Source of the DNA: Ensifer sp. LC11
Lineage (GTDB): Bacteria > Pseudomonadota > Alphaproteobacteria > Rhizobiales > Rhizobiaceae
Assembly (NCBI RefSeq): GCF_001695835.1
Contig: NZ_MBSO01000005.1
Coordinates: forward strand, 117,098-181,097
DNA: 64,000 bases
Direction of reading: 5' to 3'
The position numbers were made by a program, and so were the translations under genes. The notes below the pieces were generated by a model. The model was not told the DNA's origin. It worked only from the letters and a program-made list of their open reading frames with translations, and searched no databases. Within the stretch, counting starts at the first letter, position 1; every line of letters begins with the position of its first letter. Positions 53,879 through 62,656 of this stretch are shown piece by piece.

Positions 53879-54805
53879 ATGAATAATCTCGGCGCGATCG
53901 ATCTGAACTTGCTGGTGGTGCTCGATGCCCTGCTGGCGGAACGTCACGTCTCCCGTGCAGCCATTCGGCTGAACAAAAGCCAGCCGGCCGTCAGCCATGC
54001 GCTCGCGCGCTTGCGCTCCCTCTTCGACGACCCGCTGCTCGTGCGCCATGGCGGACAGCTTGAGCCGACGGTGCGGGCGCTGGAGATCGCACCGCGGCTA
54101 ACCGAGGCGCTGGCGCACATGCGCCAGCTTATGGGTTCCGAGGCGTTCGACCCGGCGCGCGAGCACCATGTCTTCCGTCTGGCGATGTCCGACTACGCCG
54201 CACTCGTTCTGCTGCCGCAATTGATGGCGGTGCTGCGCTGGCAGGCGCCGAATGTCGACCTCGTCGTCAGCCAAGCGAGCCGCGAGGTGATGATGTCGCA
54301 AGCGGTCGACGGCGAGATCGATCTGGCGCTCGGCGTGTTTCCGGCGCTTGCTGAAGATCTGAGAACATCGCTCCTGTTTAAGGAACACTTCGCCTGCCTG
54401 GCGGATGGTGCGAGTCTTGGTGGCGAAAAGACGATGGATCTTTCGGCCTATCTGGAGCGGCCGCATGTTCTCGTTTCGCTCCGCGGCGATACCGGCAACG
54501 AGATCGACCTGGCGCTGGCGGCCGTCGGACACAAGCGGCGTATTGCGCTCGCGCTGCCCCATTGGAGTGCGGCGCCCGGGCTCGTCATCGGCACGGACCT
54601 CGTGCTTACAGTGGCGCGCCGTATCCTGCCGCACGATGCCGAGGCCGGGTCCTTGACCATCTTCGCCCCACCCTTTGCCATCCCGCCCTTTGCCTTCCGG
54701 CAGATCTGGCATCGGCGGCGCGACGGCGACCCCGCCCATCGCTGGCTCAGAGATTTGATCGGTCAGATTCTCGCGCCGTCGGAGGCGGTCCCGGCCACTC
54801 TGTGA
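53879..54805 (+). CDS. LysR-family transcriptional regulator
   Basis: A 308-residue LTTR with an N-terminal winged helix (HVSRAAIRLNKSQPAVSHALARL, about 23-45) and an effector-binding domain. The opening DLNLLVVLDALLAERHVSRAA is typical of the NodD/LeuO-like or PcpR-like branch. The ATG overlaps the AT-rich divergent promoter region. It most likely controls the divergent YdcZ-type gene. A bidirectional terminator follows. Confidence 0.92.
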   Translation: MNNLGAIDLNLLVVLDALLAERHVSRAAIRLNKSQPAVSHALARLRSLFDDPLLVRHGGQLEPTVRALEIAPRLTEALAHMRQLMGSEAFDPAREHHVFRLAMSDYAALVLLPQLMAVLRWQAPNVDLVVSQASREVMMSQAVDGEIDLALGVFPALAEDLRTSLLFKEHFACLADGASLGGEKTMDLSAYLERPHVLVSLRGDTGNEIDLALAAVGHKRRIALALPHWSAAPGLVIGTDLVLTVARRILPHDAEAGSLTIFAPPFAIPPFAFRQIWHRRRDGDPAHRWLRDLIGQILAPSEAVPATL

Positions 54806-54830
54806 TCTCGAAAGTGTGATCTTGAAAACG

Positions 54831-54866
54831 AAAAGGCCCGGTGCGGCGGAGCCGACCGGGCCTTCT
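54831..54866. terminator. Bidirectional terminator between LysR gene and Tim44-like gene
   Basis: AAGGCCCGGT and ACCGGGCCTT pair around a 12-base loop, with AAAA on one side and TTCTTG on the other. It serves the convergent LysR (plus) and Tim44-like (minus) transcripts. Confidence 0.75.
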
Positions 54867-54888
54867 TGATTGATAGACGTTGCTCGCG

Positions 54889-55938
54889 TCAGTCGTGGCT
54901 GACGCCCTGGATCGCCGAGACCTGCCATTCGGCACCCGGCTTGCGGACGAAGGTCCAGAGTTCCACGGCCTCCGTCAGCTTGTCCGGGTCGCCGCTGATC
55001 ACCTTGCCGGTCGTGCGATCACGCATCACGTCGATGCTCTCGTAGCGCATGGCGACCGTCGCAAAGTCGGTGCCGTTTTCGGACCAGGCTTCGGCCACGT
55101 CGCCCTGGACGAGATGCACGTCGCGGACATCGTTCTTGACGCCGCTTGTTGCATTGTCGCTGAGCTCTTCGGCCAGGTAGGACATGGCTTCCGGCGTCGT
55201 CAGGCGACGCAGCGTGCCGTAGTCTTCCGCGGCATAGGCGGCCTGGACGTCTTTCAGCATCTTTTCGAACTGCTCGAGATCGGACTGCTCGACACCGATT
55301 TCATCGGCCGGACCGTCGGTGATAGGAGCCGGCTGAGGTGCTGCCATGGGGCGTGCCTGCGTTTGACCACCCGACTGGCCACCACCGATGCTCGGGATCT
55401 TGAACGACGGCATACCATTCGACGGTGACTGGCCCGACGACCGCTCGGACGGGCCGGCATAGGCCGTCTGCTGACGGTTGCGGCCGAAGAAGCGCATGAC
55501 GAGCATGATCAGGCCACCGATCAAAAGCATCTGCACGATCAGGCCGAGGAAGCCGGCAGCGCCGCCGAAGCCGCCGCCCATCAGCATGCCGATCAGGCCG
55601 CCGACCATCAGGCCGCCGAGCAGCGAGCCGCCAAAGCCGCTGAAGAAGCCCGGGCGGGCGTTCGGCTGGGTAGCGTTCGGGCGCGTCTGGCCGGCCGCCG
55701 GATTGGTGGCGGTCGGACTTGCGTCCTGGCGCGGCGTCATCGAACGGTCGATCGGCGCTGCGTTCGTCGGTGCGGTACGGGTCACCGGCGGCTGCGAGAA
55801 GGTGCGGGTGCCGCGGCTTCCGAAGCCGCCGCCCGAGCGCCGCGCTTCGGCGACGTCCACAACGGTCAGCGCGACGGTCATGCCGATCGCCATCATTGCC
55901 AGGGTTCGTCCAAAACGCCCAAATCGCTGCATTGCCAT
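54889..55938 (-). CDS. Tim44-domain membrane protein
   Basis: A protein of about 349 residues with an N-terminal signal or anchor (MAIGMTVALTVVDVAEA), a low-complexity Pro/Thr/Asn linker to about 100, a glycine-rich membrane region 100-150 (GLMVGGLIGMLMGGGFGG and LIVQMLLIGGLIMLVMRFFG), and a C-terminal Tim44-like domain about 210-349 (FEKMLKDVQAAYAAEDYGTL, then FVRKPGAEWQVSAIQG). The domain is related to the mitochondrial import motor anchor; bacterial members are membrane-associated with unclear function. AGGGG precedes ATG 55938; a GTG lies one codon upstream. Confidence 0.88.
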   Translation of the reverse strand: MAMQRFGRFGRTLAMMAIGMTVALTVVDVAEARRSGGGFGSRGTRTFSQPPVTRTAPTNAAPIDRSMTPRQDASPTATNPAAGQTRPNATQPNARPGFFSGFGGSLLGGLMVGGLIGMLMGGGFGGAAGFLGLIVQMLLIGGLIMLVMRFFGRNRQQTAYAGPSERSSGQSPSNGMPSFKIPSIGGGQSGGQTQARPMAAPQPAPITDGPADEIGVEQSDLEQFEKMLKDVQAAYAAEDYGTLRRLTTPEAMSYLAEELSDNATSGVKNDVRDVHLVQGDVAEAWSENGTDFATVAMRYESIDVMRDRTTGKVISGDPDKLTEAVELWTFVRKPGAEWQVSAIQGVSHD

Positions 55939-56159
55939 CACAACCCCTAATCTTGCTTGGGCTCAAAACTGAGCCATCAGGGGCTGATATAGGGGCTCAA
56001 AGCCTGAGATTTAAGCTTTTCGCGTCGCTTTTCGGCCAGTTTACCGTTATCCGCCGCCGCTTGCCGGGCTGAATCCGCCGTGGAATCAGCACCTTCCGAT
56101 CGATTCGACACTGCGCTTTTCCCGACCGCAAAACCGCTGCACGCGTTCGCTGGAACGCC

Positions 56160-57755
56160 CTAGCGATTCGCCGCCAGGATCAGGCTCGCCGCCTTTTCGG
56201 CAATCATGATCGTCGGCGAATTGGTGTTGCCCGAGGTGATCGTCGGCATGATCGAGGCGTCGGCGATGCGCAGGCCCTTGAGACCGCGCAGCCGCAGTTC
56301 CGGATCGACGACGCTCTCGGGGTCGGCGCCCATGCGGCAGGTGCCAACCGGATGAAAGATGGTCGTGCCGATGTCGCCGGCGGCGCGCTTAAGATCCTCC
56401 TCCGTCTCATAGGACGGGCCCGGTTTGAACTCGACCGGATTGAAGCGGGCGAAGGACGGCTGCTTGACGATCCGCCGCGTCAGCCGGATGGCGCTGACGG
56501 CGACGTTGCGATCGGCCTCCGCGGTCAGGTAGCGCGGCCGGATGTCCGGGGCCGCCGCAAAGTCCGGGCCTTTCAGGTGAACCGAACCGCGGCTTTCCGG
56601 GCGGAGATTGCAGACACTGGCAGTGATCGCCGGGAAGGAATGAACAGGCTCGCCGAACTTATCCAGCGAGACCGGCTGTACATGATACTGAAGGTCCGGT
56701 GTTTCCTTCTCCGCGCCCGAGCGGGTGAAGATGCCGAGCTGGCTCGGCGCCATCGCCATTGGGCCCGACCGCTTCAGCAGGTATTCAAGGCCGATCGATG
56801 CTTTGCCGATCAGCGAATTGGCCTTTTCGTTGAGCGTCGGCACACCCGTCACCTTGTAGGCCATGCGCAATTGAAGATGGTCTTGCAAATTCTCGCCGAC
56901 GCCGGAGCGCTCGTGGCGGACCTCGATGCCGTTTGCCTGCAGCACGTCGCCGCGGCCGATGCCTGACAGTTCGAGGATATGCGGTGAGCCGATGGCGCCA
57001 GCGGAAAGCACCGTCTCTTGGGCAGCGCGGGCGCGCTTGACCACGCCATCGTGCTGGAACTCGACGCCTTCGATGCGGTCGCCTTCGATGATCAGCTTGC
57101 GCACATGCGCCTTGGTCAGAACCGTCAGGTTGCCGCGTTTCTGGGCCGGGCGCAGGAATGCCTTTGCCGTGTTCCAGCGGATGCCGGAGCGCTGGTTGAC
57201 ATCGAAATAGCCGGAGCCTTCATTGCTGCCGCGGTTGAAATCCGGCGTTTCGGGAATCCCGGCTTCGGTGGCGGCCTTCTGGAAGGCGTCGAGCACGTCC
57301 CAGCGCACCCGCGCCTTTTCCACCCGCCATTCGCCGCCGGCGCCGTGCATCTCGTTGGCGCCTTTGTAGTGGTCCTCCGATTTCTTGAAGAGCGGCAGCA
57401 CGTCGTCCCAGCCCCAGCCGGTGCAGCCGAGCTGGCGCCAATGGTCGTAGTCGCGCGCTTGGCCGCGCATGTAGATCATGCCGTTGATCGACGAGCAGCC
57501 GCCAAGCACCTTGCCGCGGGGGTAGCCGAGCGAGCGGCCGTTGAGGCCTTCCTCCGCAGCCGTGGTGAAGCACCAGTCGGTGCGAGGGTTGTTTATGCAG
57601 TAGAGATAGCCAACCGGAATATGGATCCAGTGGTAATTATCCCGGCCGCCGGCCTCCAGCAGCAGCACGCGATGGCCGGGATTTTCGGAAAGGCGGTTGG
57701 CGAGCACGCAGCCGGCGCTACCCGCTCCGACGACGATATAGTCGAACGTGTCCAT
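56160..57755 (-). CDS. GMC-family FAD-dependent alcohol/choline dehydrogenase-like enzyme
   Basis: A 531-residue glucose-methanol-choline oxidoreductase. FAD-binding DYIVVGAGSAGCVLANRLSE is at 5-24, GMC signature 1 is in GKVLGGCSSINGMIYMRGQ, and signature 2 is in GAIGSPHILELSGIG. The catalytic His/Asn pair sits in IFHPVGTCRMG and the C-terminal SGNTNSPTIMIAEKAA. It starts 90 bases after the permease LivM stop in the same direction and has GGAAGAG upstream, so it probably belongs to the ABC transporter operon and may oxidise the imported alcohol. Choline itself is less likely without the usual betBI neighbours. Confidence 0.92.
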   Translation of the reverse strand: MDTFDYIVVGAGSAGCVLANRLSENPGHRVLLLEAGGRDNYHWIHIPVGYLYCINNPRTDWCFTTAAEEGLNGRSLGYPRGKVLGGCSSINGMIYMRGQARDYDHWRQLGCTGWGWDDVLPLFKKSEDHYKGANEMHGAGGEWRVEKARVRWDVLDAFQKAATEAGIPETPDFNRGSNEGSGYFDVNQRSGIRWNTAKAFLRPAQKRGNLTVLTKAHVRKLIIEGDRIEGVEFQHDGVVKRARAAQETVLSAGAIGSPHILELSGIGRGDVLQANGIEVRHERSGVGENLQDHLQLRMAYKVTGVPTLNEKANSLIGKASIGLEYLLKRSGPMAMAPSQLGIFTRSGAEKETPDLQYHVQPVSLDKFGEPVHSFPAITASVCNLRPESRGSVHLKGPDFAAAPDIRPRYLTAEADRNVAVSAIRLTRRIVKQPSFARFNPVEFKPGPSYETEEDLKRAAGDIGTTIFHPVGTCRMGADPESVVDPELRLRGLKGLRIADASIMPTITSGNTNSPTIMIAEKAASLILAANR

Positions 57756-57844
57756 GGTTCTCTTCCAATGTTCGGGGCTCGATCCTTGCCAAATCTGGAT
57801 CGGGCTACGGCTCCGTCCCACCCGCTTGGGCGGGGAGGGGCCAG

Positions 57845-58840
57845 CTACTGTCTGTGTTCAAAACCAAGCTTGCGGCCGAGCCGCGAATGATAGAACTCGC
57901 CGACGATGCCGCGGCGGAAAACCAGCACGCAGACCATGAAGACGAGGCCGGTGATGATCGTCACCGGGAATTCCGAGGTCGCGAGATAATTCTGCAGCGT
58001 CACCACGAGCCCGGCGCCGAAGAGCGGGCCGATCAGCGTGCCGATGCCGCCGAGAAGGGTCATCAGGATCACTTCGCCCGACATCTGCCAGCCGACATCC
58101 GTCAACGTGGCGAACTGGAAGACCAGCGCCTTGACACCACCGGCGAGGCCGGTGAGCGCCGCTGACATCACGAAGGCGGCGAGTTTGTAGTTGCGCACGG
58201 AATAACCGAGCGACACGGCGCGCGTTTCGTTCTCGCGGATCGATTTCAGGATCATGCCGAAGGGCGAGTGAATGATGCGCCAGATGATGGCGACGCCGAT
58301 GACGAAGACGCCGAGCACGAAGTAGTACATGTTCGTAGACTGGCTGAGATCGATGAAGCCGAAGAGATGACCGCGCGGCACGGACTGGATGCCGTCCTCG
58401 CCCTTGGTGAACTCCGCCTGCAGGCAGAAGAAATAGAACATCTGCGCCAGCGCCAGCGTGATCATCGCGAAGTAGATGCCCTGTCGGCGGATCGCCAGAT
58501 AACCGACGATCAGCCCGAGAAATGCCGCGCCGGCGACGCCGACGAGGATCCCGAGCTCCGGCGGCAGGCCCCATTCCTTGACGGTGTGCGCAGTGAAATA
58601 GGCAGCCCCGCCAAAGAAGGCCGCGTGGCCGAAGGAGAGCAAGCCGGTGTAGCCGAGCAGCAGGTTGAAGGCGCAGGCAAAGAGTGCGAAGCACAACAGC
58701 TTCATCAGGAACACGGGATAGAAGAACATCGGCGCCAGGATGAGCAGCGCCAGTCCAATCCCGAGGAACACGGTCTGGACGACAACCGGGCTCTTTTCCT
58801 TCGGTTTTTCGATATCGAGTGTCAGCGTCATATCAAGCAT
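57845..58840 (-). CDS. livM: Branched-chain-amino-acid-type ABC transporter permease LivM
   Basis: A permease of about 331 residues with roughly nine membrane segments and the LivM signature GYTGLLSFGHAAFFGGAAYF and AFVMSAALTGLAGGVKAL. It pairs with LivH. The start ATG at 58840 overlaps the LivH stop by eight bases; an internal ATG at 58831 is also possible. The transported solute is unknown because this subfamily also carries urea, amides and other small polar compounds. Confidence 0.93.
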   Translation of the reverse strand: MLDMTLTLDIEKPKEKSPVVVQTVFLGIGLALLILAPMFFYPVFLMKLLCFALFACAFNLLLGYTGLLSFGHAAFFGGAAYFTAHTVKEWGLPPELGILVGVAGAAFLGLIVGYLAIRRQGIYFAMITLALAQMFYFFCLQAEFTKGEDGIQSVPRGHLFGFIDLSQSTNMYYFVLGVFVIGVAIIWRIIHSPFGMILKSIRENETRAVSLGYSVRNYKLAAFVMSAALTGLAGGVKALVFQFATLTDVGWQMSGEVILMTLLGGIGTLIGPLFGAGLVVTLQNYLATSEFPVTIITGLVFMVCVLVFRRGIVGEFYHSRLGRKLGFEHRQ

Positions 58841-59723
58841 CCCGGCCGAAGAGGCCTGCAGGCCGTATCAGGAGAACGATGGCCATGATCACGAAGATCA
58901 CGATGTTGGAGGCTTCCGGATAGAAGACCTTGGTCAGCCCCTCGGCGACGCCGAGCAGATAACCGGTGACGATCGCGCCCATGATCGAGCCCATGCCGCC
59001 GACGACCACCACGGCGAAGACGACGATGATGATGTTCGAGCCCATCAGCGGCGAGACCTGGTAGATGGGCGCGGCAAGCACGCCGGCGAGCGCCGCAAGG
59101 GCCGCCCCCAGCGCATAGGTGAGCGTCAGGAGGAACGGCACGTTGATGCCGAAGGATTGCACCAGCACCGGGTTTTCGGTGGCGGCGCGCAAGTACGAGC
59201 CGAGCTTGGTCTTCTCGATCACCAGCCAGGTGCCGATGCAGACGACAAGCGAGAAGACGATCACCCAGCCGCGATAGATGGGCAGAAACATGAAGCCGAG
59301 ATTGGTGCCGCCAGCAAGGGCTGCCGGCGTCGCATAGGGCTGGCCGGACGCGCCGTAGAGATAGCGGAAGGTGCCCTCGATCGTCAGCGCCAGGCCGAAG
59401 GTGAAGAGCAGGCCGTAGAGCGGGTCGAGCGTATAGAGCCGGTGCAGCATGGTGCGCTCGATCACGGCGCCGACGAGGCCGACGGCAACAGGTGCGATGA
59501 TCAGCGCCGGCCAGTAGCCGAGGCCGAAATGCGACAAGAGCAGCCAGGCGAAGAAGGCGCCGAGCATGTATTGTGCGCCATGGGCGAAGTTGATGACGCG
59601 CAGCAGGCCAAAGATGATGGCAAGGCCAAGGCTCAAGAGCGCGTAGAACGAGCCGTTGATCAGCCCGATCAGCAGCTGGCCGAGAAAGGCTTGCATGGGA
59701 ATTCCAAAAATCGTGCTCATCAC
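58833..59723 (-). CDS. livH: Branched-chain-amino-acid-type ABC transporter permease LivH
   Basis: A permease of about 296 residues with about eight membrane segments and the LivH signature LINGSFYALLSLGLAIIFGL, then RVINFAHGAQYMLGAFFAW and the C-terminal GRDA. It follows the LivF ATPase with an overlap at the start: GTG at 59723 or ATG at 59720, with GGGGG about 10 bases upstream. Confidence 0.94.
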   Translation of the reverse strand: MMSTIFGIPMQAFLGQLLIGLINGSFYALLSLGLAIIFGLLRVINFAHGAQYMLGAFFAWLLLSHFGLGYWPALIIAPVAVGLVGAVIERTMLHRLYTLDPLYGLLFTFGLALTIEGTFRYLYGASGQPYATPAALAGGTNLGFMFLPIYRGWVIVFSLVVCIGTWLVIEKTKLGSYLRAATENPVLVQSFGINVPFLLTLTYALGAALAALAGVLAAPIYQVSPLMGSNIIIVVFAVVVVGGMGSIMGAIVTGYLLGVAEGLTKVFYPEASNIVIFVIMAIVLLIRPAGLFGRDA

Positions 59724-60425
59724 TCAGACCCCCAGCACGTCATGCAGCGTGTCCATGCGGCTCGAGAGTTCCGAAACGGGGAACTCGCCGACCATCTGGC
59801 CATGGTCCATCAGATAGAAGCGGTCGGCAACCTTGCTGGCAAAGCGGAAGTTCTGCTCGACCAGCAGCACAGTCATGCCGCGCTGCTTCAAGGTTTTCAA
59901 CACGTCGCCGATGCGCTGGACGATGACCGGCGCGAGCCCCTCGGTCGGCTCGTCGAGCAGCATCATGCGCACGCCGGTGCGCAAGATCCGGGCGATCGCC
60001 AGCATCTGCTGTTCGCCACCGGAAAGCTTGGTGCCGGGGCTGCTGCGGCGTTCGTAGAGGTTCGGGAAAAGCTCGAAGATCTCGTCGATCGTCATGCCGC
60101 CCTTGGCGACCGCCGGCGGCAAAAGCAGGTTTTCGTGGACCGAAAGCGTCGAGAAGATGCCGCGCTCCTCCGGAATGAAGCCGAGGCCATGATGGGCGAC
60201 CCGGTGCAGCGGCACTTTCATCAGGTCCGCGCCGGCAAAGCTGATCTCGCCCTTGCGCTTGCGCACGATGCCCATGATCGAGCGCAGCGTCGTCGTCTTG
60301 CCGACGCCGTTGCGGCCAAGCAGCGTCACCATCTCGCCTTCGCCGACCGTCAGCTCGACGCCGTGCAGGATGTGGCTTTCGCCATACCAGGCATTGAGGC
60401 CGGAAACTTTCAAAAGCGGTTTCAT
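59724..60425 (-). CDS. livF: ABC transporter ATP-binding protein LivF
   Basis: A 233-residue ATPase with Walker A GRNGVGKTT near residue 38, the ABC signature LSGGEQQMLAIARIL, and Walker B MMLLDEPTEGLAP, with the H-loop aspartate region DHGQMVGEF. It has the short LivF length. It starts one base after the LivG stop, so the two ATPases are translationally coupled. Confidence 0.95.
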   Translation of the reverse strand: MKPLLKVSGLNAWYGESHILHGVELTVGEGEMVTLLGRNGVGKTTTLRSIMGIVRKRKGEISFAGADLMKVPLHRVAHHGLGFIPEERGIFSTLSVHENLLLPPAVAKGGMTIDEIFELFPNLYERRSSPGTKLSGGEQQMLAIARILRTGVRMMLLDEPTEGLAPVIVQRIGDVLKTLKQRGMTVLLVEQNFRFASKVADRFYLMDHGQMVGEFPVSELSSRMDTLHDVLGV

Positions 60426-60426
60426 G

Positions 60427-61209
60427 TCAGGTCTCCTCGGTGCCCATATAGGCGGTGCGCACCCGCGGGTCCGCCGACACCTGGACATAGTCGCCCTCGG
60501 CAAGGATCTCGCCGCGCTGGAGCACCGTGACGTGGTGGCACAGCGTCGAGACGACGGAGAGATTGTGCTCGACCATCAGCACGGCGCGCTCGCGCGCCAC
60601 CTCGCGTATGATTTCCGCGACCATGCCGACATCCTCGTGGCCCATGCCGGCCATCGGTTCATCGAGCAGCAGGACCTTGGGATCGAGCGCCAGCGTGGTG
60701 GCGATTTCGAGCACACGCTTGCGGCCATAGGATAGATCGGCGGCAACGGCGTTGCGTTCCCTGTCGAGACCGACCGAACGGATCAGCTGGTCGGCCTTGG
60801 CATTGAGACTGTCGAGCGCCGAAATCGGCTTCCAGAATTGGGTTGCAAGCCCGTTCGGCCGTTGCAGCGCCACGCGCACGTTGTCGAGCACCGTCAGGTG
60901 CGGAAAGACGGCGGAGATCTGGAACGAGCGCACCAGCCCCATGCGCGCCACCTTGTCCGGCGCCGTGCGGGTGATGTCCTCGCCGAGCAGCGTGATCGAG
61001 CCGTCGGTCGGTTGCAGGAACTTGGTCAACAGGTTGAAGACCGTCGTCTTGCCGGCGCCGTTCGGGCCGATCAGCGCATGCACGCGGGCGTGATGGACGT
61101 CGAGATTGACGTTGTTGACGGCGGTGAAGCCGCCGAAGTCACGGCGCAGACCGCGGGCGGACAGAACCACCCGCGGTGCGCCGTTCGGCTCGGTGACCGG
61201 TGCGCTCAT
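60427..61209 (-). CDS. livG: ABC transporter ATP-binding protein LivG
   Basis: A 260-residue ATPase with Walker A GPNGAGKTT near residue 48, the variant signature LSYGRKRVLEIATTL, and Walker B VLLLDEPMAGMG, with the longer C-terminus typical of LivG (YVQVSADPRVRTAYMG). It starts four bases after the binding-protein stop. Confidence 0.95.
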   Translation of the reverse strand: MSAPVTEPNGAPRVVLSARGLRRDFGGFTAVNNVNLDVHHARVHALIGPNGAGKTTVFNLLTKFLQPTDGSITLLGEDITRTAPDKVARMGLVRSFQISAVFPHLTVLDNVRVALQRPNGLATQFWKPISALDSLNAKADQLIRSVGLDRERNAVAADLSYGRKRVLEIATTLALDPKVLLLDEPMAGMGHEDVGMVAEIIREVARERAVLMVEHNLSVVSTLCHHVTVLQRGEILAEGDYVQVSADPRVRTAYMGTEET

Positions 61210-61213
61210 CGCG

Positions 61214-62419
61214 TTACGACTTCACGAGGTCGCAGCCGCTCTTGGCCGGATCGATGAAGGCTTCGGAACCGGGAATGGTGGCAAGCACCTTGAAGTAATC
61301 CCAGGGTTCTTTGCTTTCTTCCGGCTTCTTCACTTCGAGCAGATACATGTCGTGGATCATGCGGCCGTTCTCGGCGACCTTGCCGTTTTCGGCAAAGACG
61401 TCGTTGACGGGCAGCGCACGCAGCTCCTTGGCGACCGCGTCGGCATCATCGGTGCCGGCCTTTTCGATCGCCTTCAGATAGGACAGCACGGCCGAGTAGG
61501 TACCGGCATGAACCATGTTCGGCATCTTGCCGGTGCGCTCCATGAAACGCTTGCCGAATTTGGCGCTCTCTTCGTTGCGGTTCCAGTAGAAGCCTTCGGT
61601 GAGCGTCAGGCCTTGCGCCGCCTCGAGGCCGAGGCCGTGCACTTCGGCAAGGGTGAAGAGCAGAGCCGCAAGCCGCTGGCCGCCCTGGACGATGCCGAAT
61701 TCGGCCGCCTGCTTAATCGCGTTCGATGTGTCGAGGCCGGCATTGGCAAGGCCGATCACCTTGGCGCCGGAGGATTGCGCCTGCAGCAGGAAGGACGAGA
61801 AGTCGGTCGTCGCCAGCGGATGGCGGACGGAGCCGACGACCGTGCCGCCGTTTTGCTTGACGTAGTTGCCGGTGTTTTCCTCGAGCGAATAGCCGAAGGC
61901 GTAGTCGGCGGTCAGGAAGAACCAGCTGTCGCCACCCTGCTTGACGAGCGCGCCGCCGGTGCCGACGGCAAGCGCATGGGTGTCATAGGCCCAGTGGAAG
62001 CCATAGGGCGAGCACTGCTTGCCGGTAAGTTCGGTGGTCGCAGCGCCGGTGTTGATGGTGATCTTCTTCTTTTCCTTCGACAGCGCCTGCACCGCAAGGC
62101 CGACCGAAGAGCTGGTGAGCTCCATGATGCTGTCGACCTGTTCGGTGTCGTACCATTGGCGGGCGATGTTGGAGGCGATGTCGGCCTTGTTCTGGTGATC
62201 GGCAGTAGTGACTTCCACCGGCACCCCAAGCACCTTGCCGCCGAAATCTTCGACCGCCATCAGCGCCGCCTCATAGGAGGACTTGCCGCCGAAATCGGCG
62301 TAGACGCCGGACTGGTCGTTCAAGATGCCGATCTTGACCTTGCCGTCGGATGCGTCGGCGAAAGCGGCGGTGCTGCTGGCAAGCATTGCCGCCAATGTTA
62401 CGATCAGTTTCTTCGTCAT
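61214..62419 (-). CDS. Periplasmic solute-binding protein of the LivJ/LivK type
   Basis: A 401-residue binding protein with signal peptide MTKKLIVTLAAMLASSTAAFA. The mature start DGKVKIGILNDQSGVYADFG and the ligand-pocket region SSSVGLAVQALSKEKKKI are typical of type I periplasmic-binding-fold proteins. The ATG at 62419 has GGAGG five bases upstream; the ATG one codon earlier is too close to it. It heads the operon binding protein, LivG, LivF, LivH, LivM and GMC oxidoreductase. Ligand specificity cannot be read from the sequence. Confidence 0.93.
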   Translation of the reverse strand: MTKKLIVTLAAMLASSTAAFADASDGKVKIGILNDQSGVYADFGGKSSYEAALMAVEDFGGKVLGVPVEVTTADHQNKADIASNIARQWYDTEQVDSIMELTSSSVGLAVQALSKEKKKITINTGAATTELTGKQCSPYGFHWAYDTHALAVGTGGALVKQGGDSWFFLTADYAFGYSLEENTGNYVKQNGGTVVGSVRHPLATTDFSSFLLQAQSSGAKVIGLANAGLDTSNAIKQAAEFGIVQGGQRLAALLFTLAEVHGLGLEAAQGLTLTEGFYWNRNEESAKFGKRFMERTGKMPNMVHAGTYSAVLSYLKAIEKAGTDDADAVAKELRALPVNDVFAENGKVAENGRMIHDMYLLEVKKPEESKEPWDYFKVLATIPGSEAFIDPAKSGCDLVKS

Positions 62420-62515
62420 CATGTCCTCCTCCAGAGCTTCGAAAAGCACGAAATACACGCGCAAACGTCCGCCGTTTCCGGCGCACCGTTCCGCGATGCC
62501 GGGCCGATTATTTGG

Positions 62516-62537
62516 TTCTGTTCATATTTGGCCAGAC
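62516..62537. promoter_or_regulatory. Candidate LysR operator A
   Basis: TTCTGTTC-ATATTT-GGCCAGAC, an imperfect copy of the perfect inverted repeat at 62624-62645 with the same 8+6+8 layout. It is nearer to the minus-strand binding-protein start, about 100 bases upstream of it. Confidence 0.5.
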
Positions 62538-62623
62538 ATGCTCCTCAGATGTCGGCTCTGCCCGTTACAATCCGGAAAAAATCGCTTGGATGCAAGCGGC
62601 CCGGACCATAAATTGCAAACAGG

Positions 62624-62645
62624 ATCTGTTCATTTTCGAACAGAT
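62624..62645. promoter_or_regulatory. Candidate LysR operator B
   Basis: ATCTGTTC-ATTTTC-GAACAGAT, a perfect 8-base inverted repeat with a 6-base spacer, 11 bases upstream of the LysR start. It fits an autoregulatory site; the regulator identity is inferred from position. Confidence 0.6.
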
Positions 62646-62656
62646 AGGGAGTGGCG

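Noticed and set aside
56160..57755. Choline dehydrogenase betA
   Set aside because: The GMC family is broad; the adjacent genes are a Liv-type transporter and not betB/betI, so a specific choline role is not supported.
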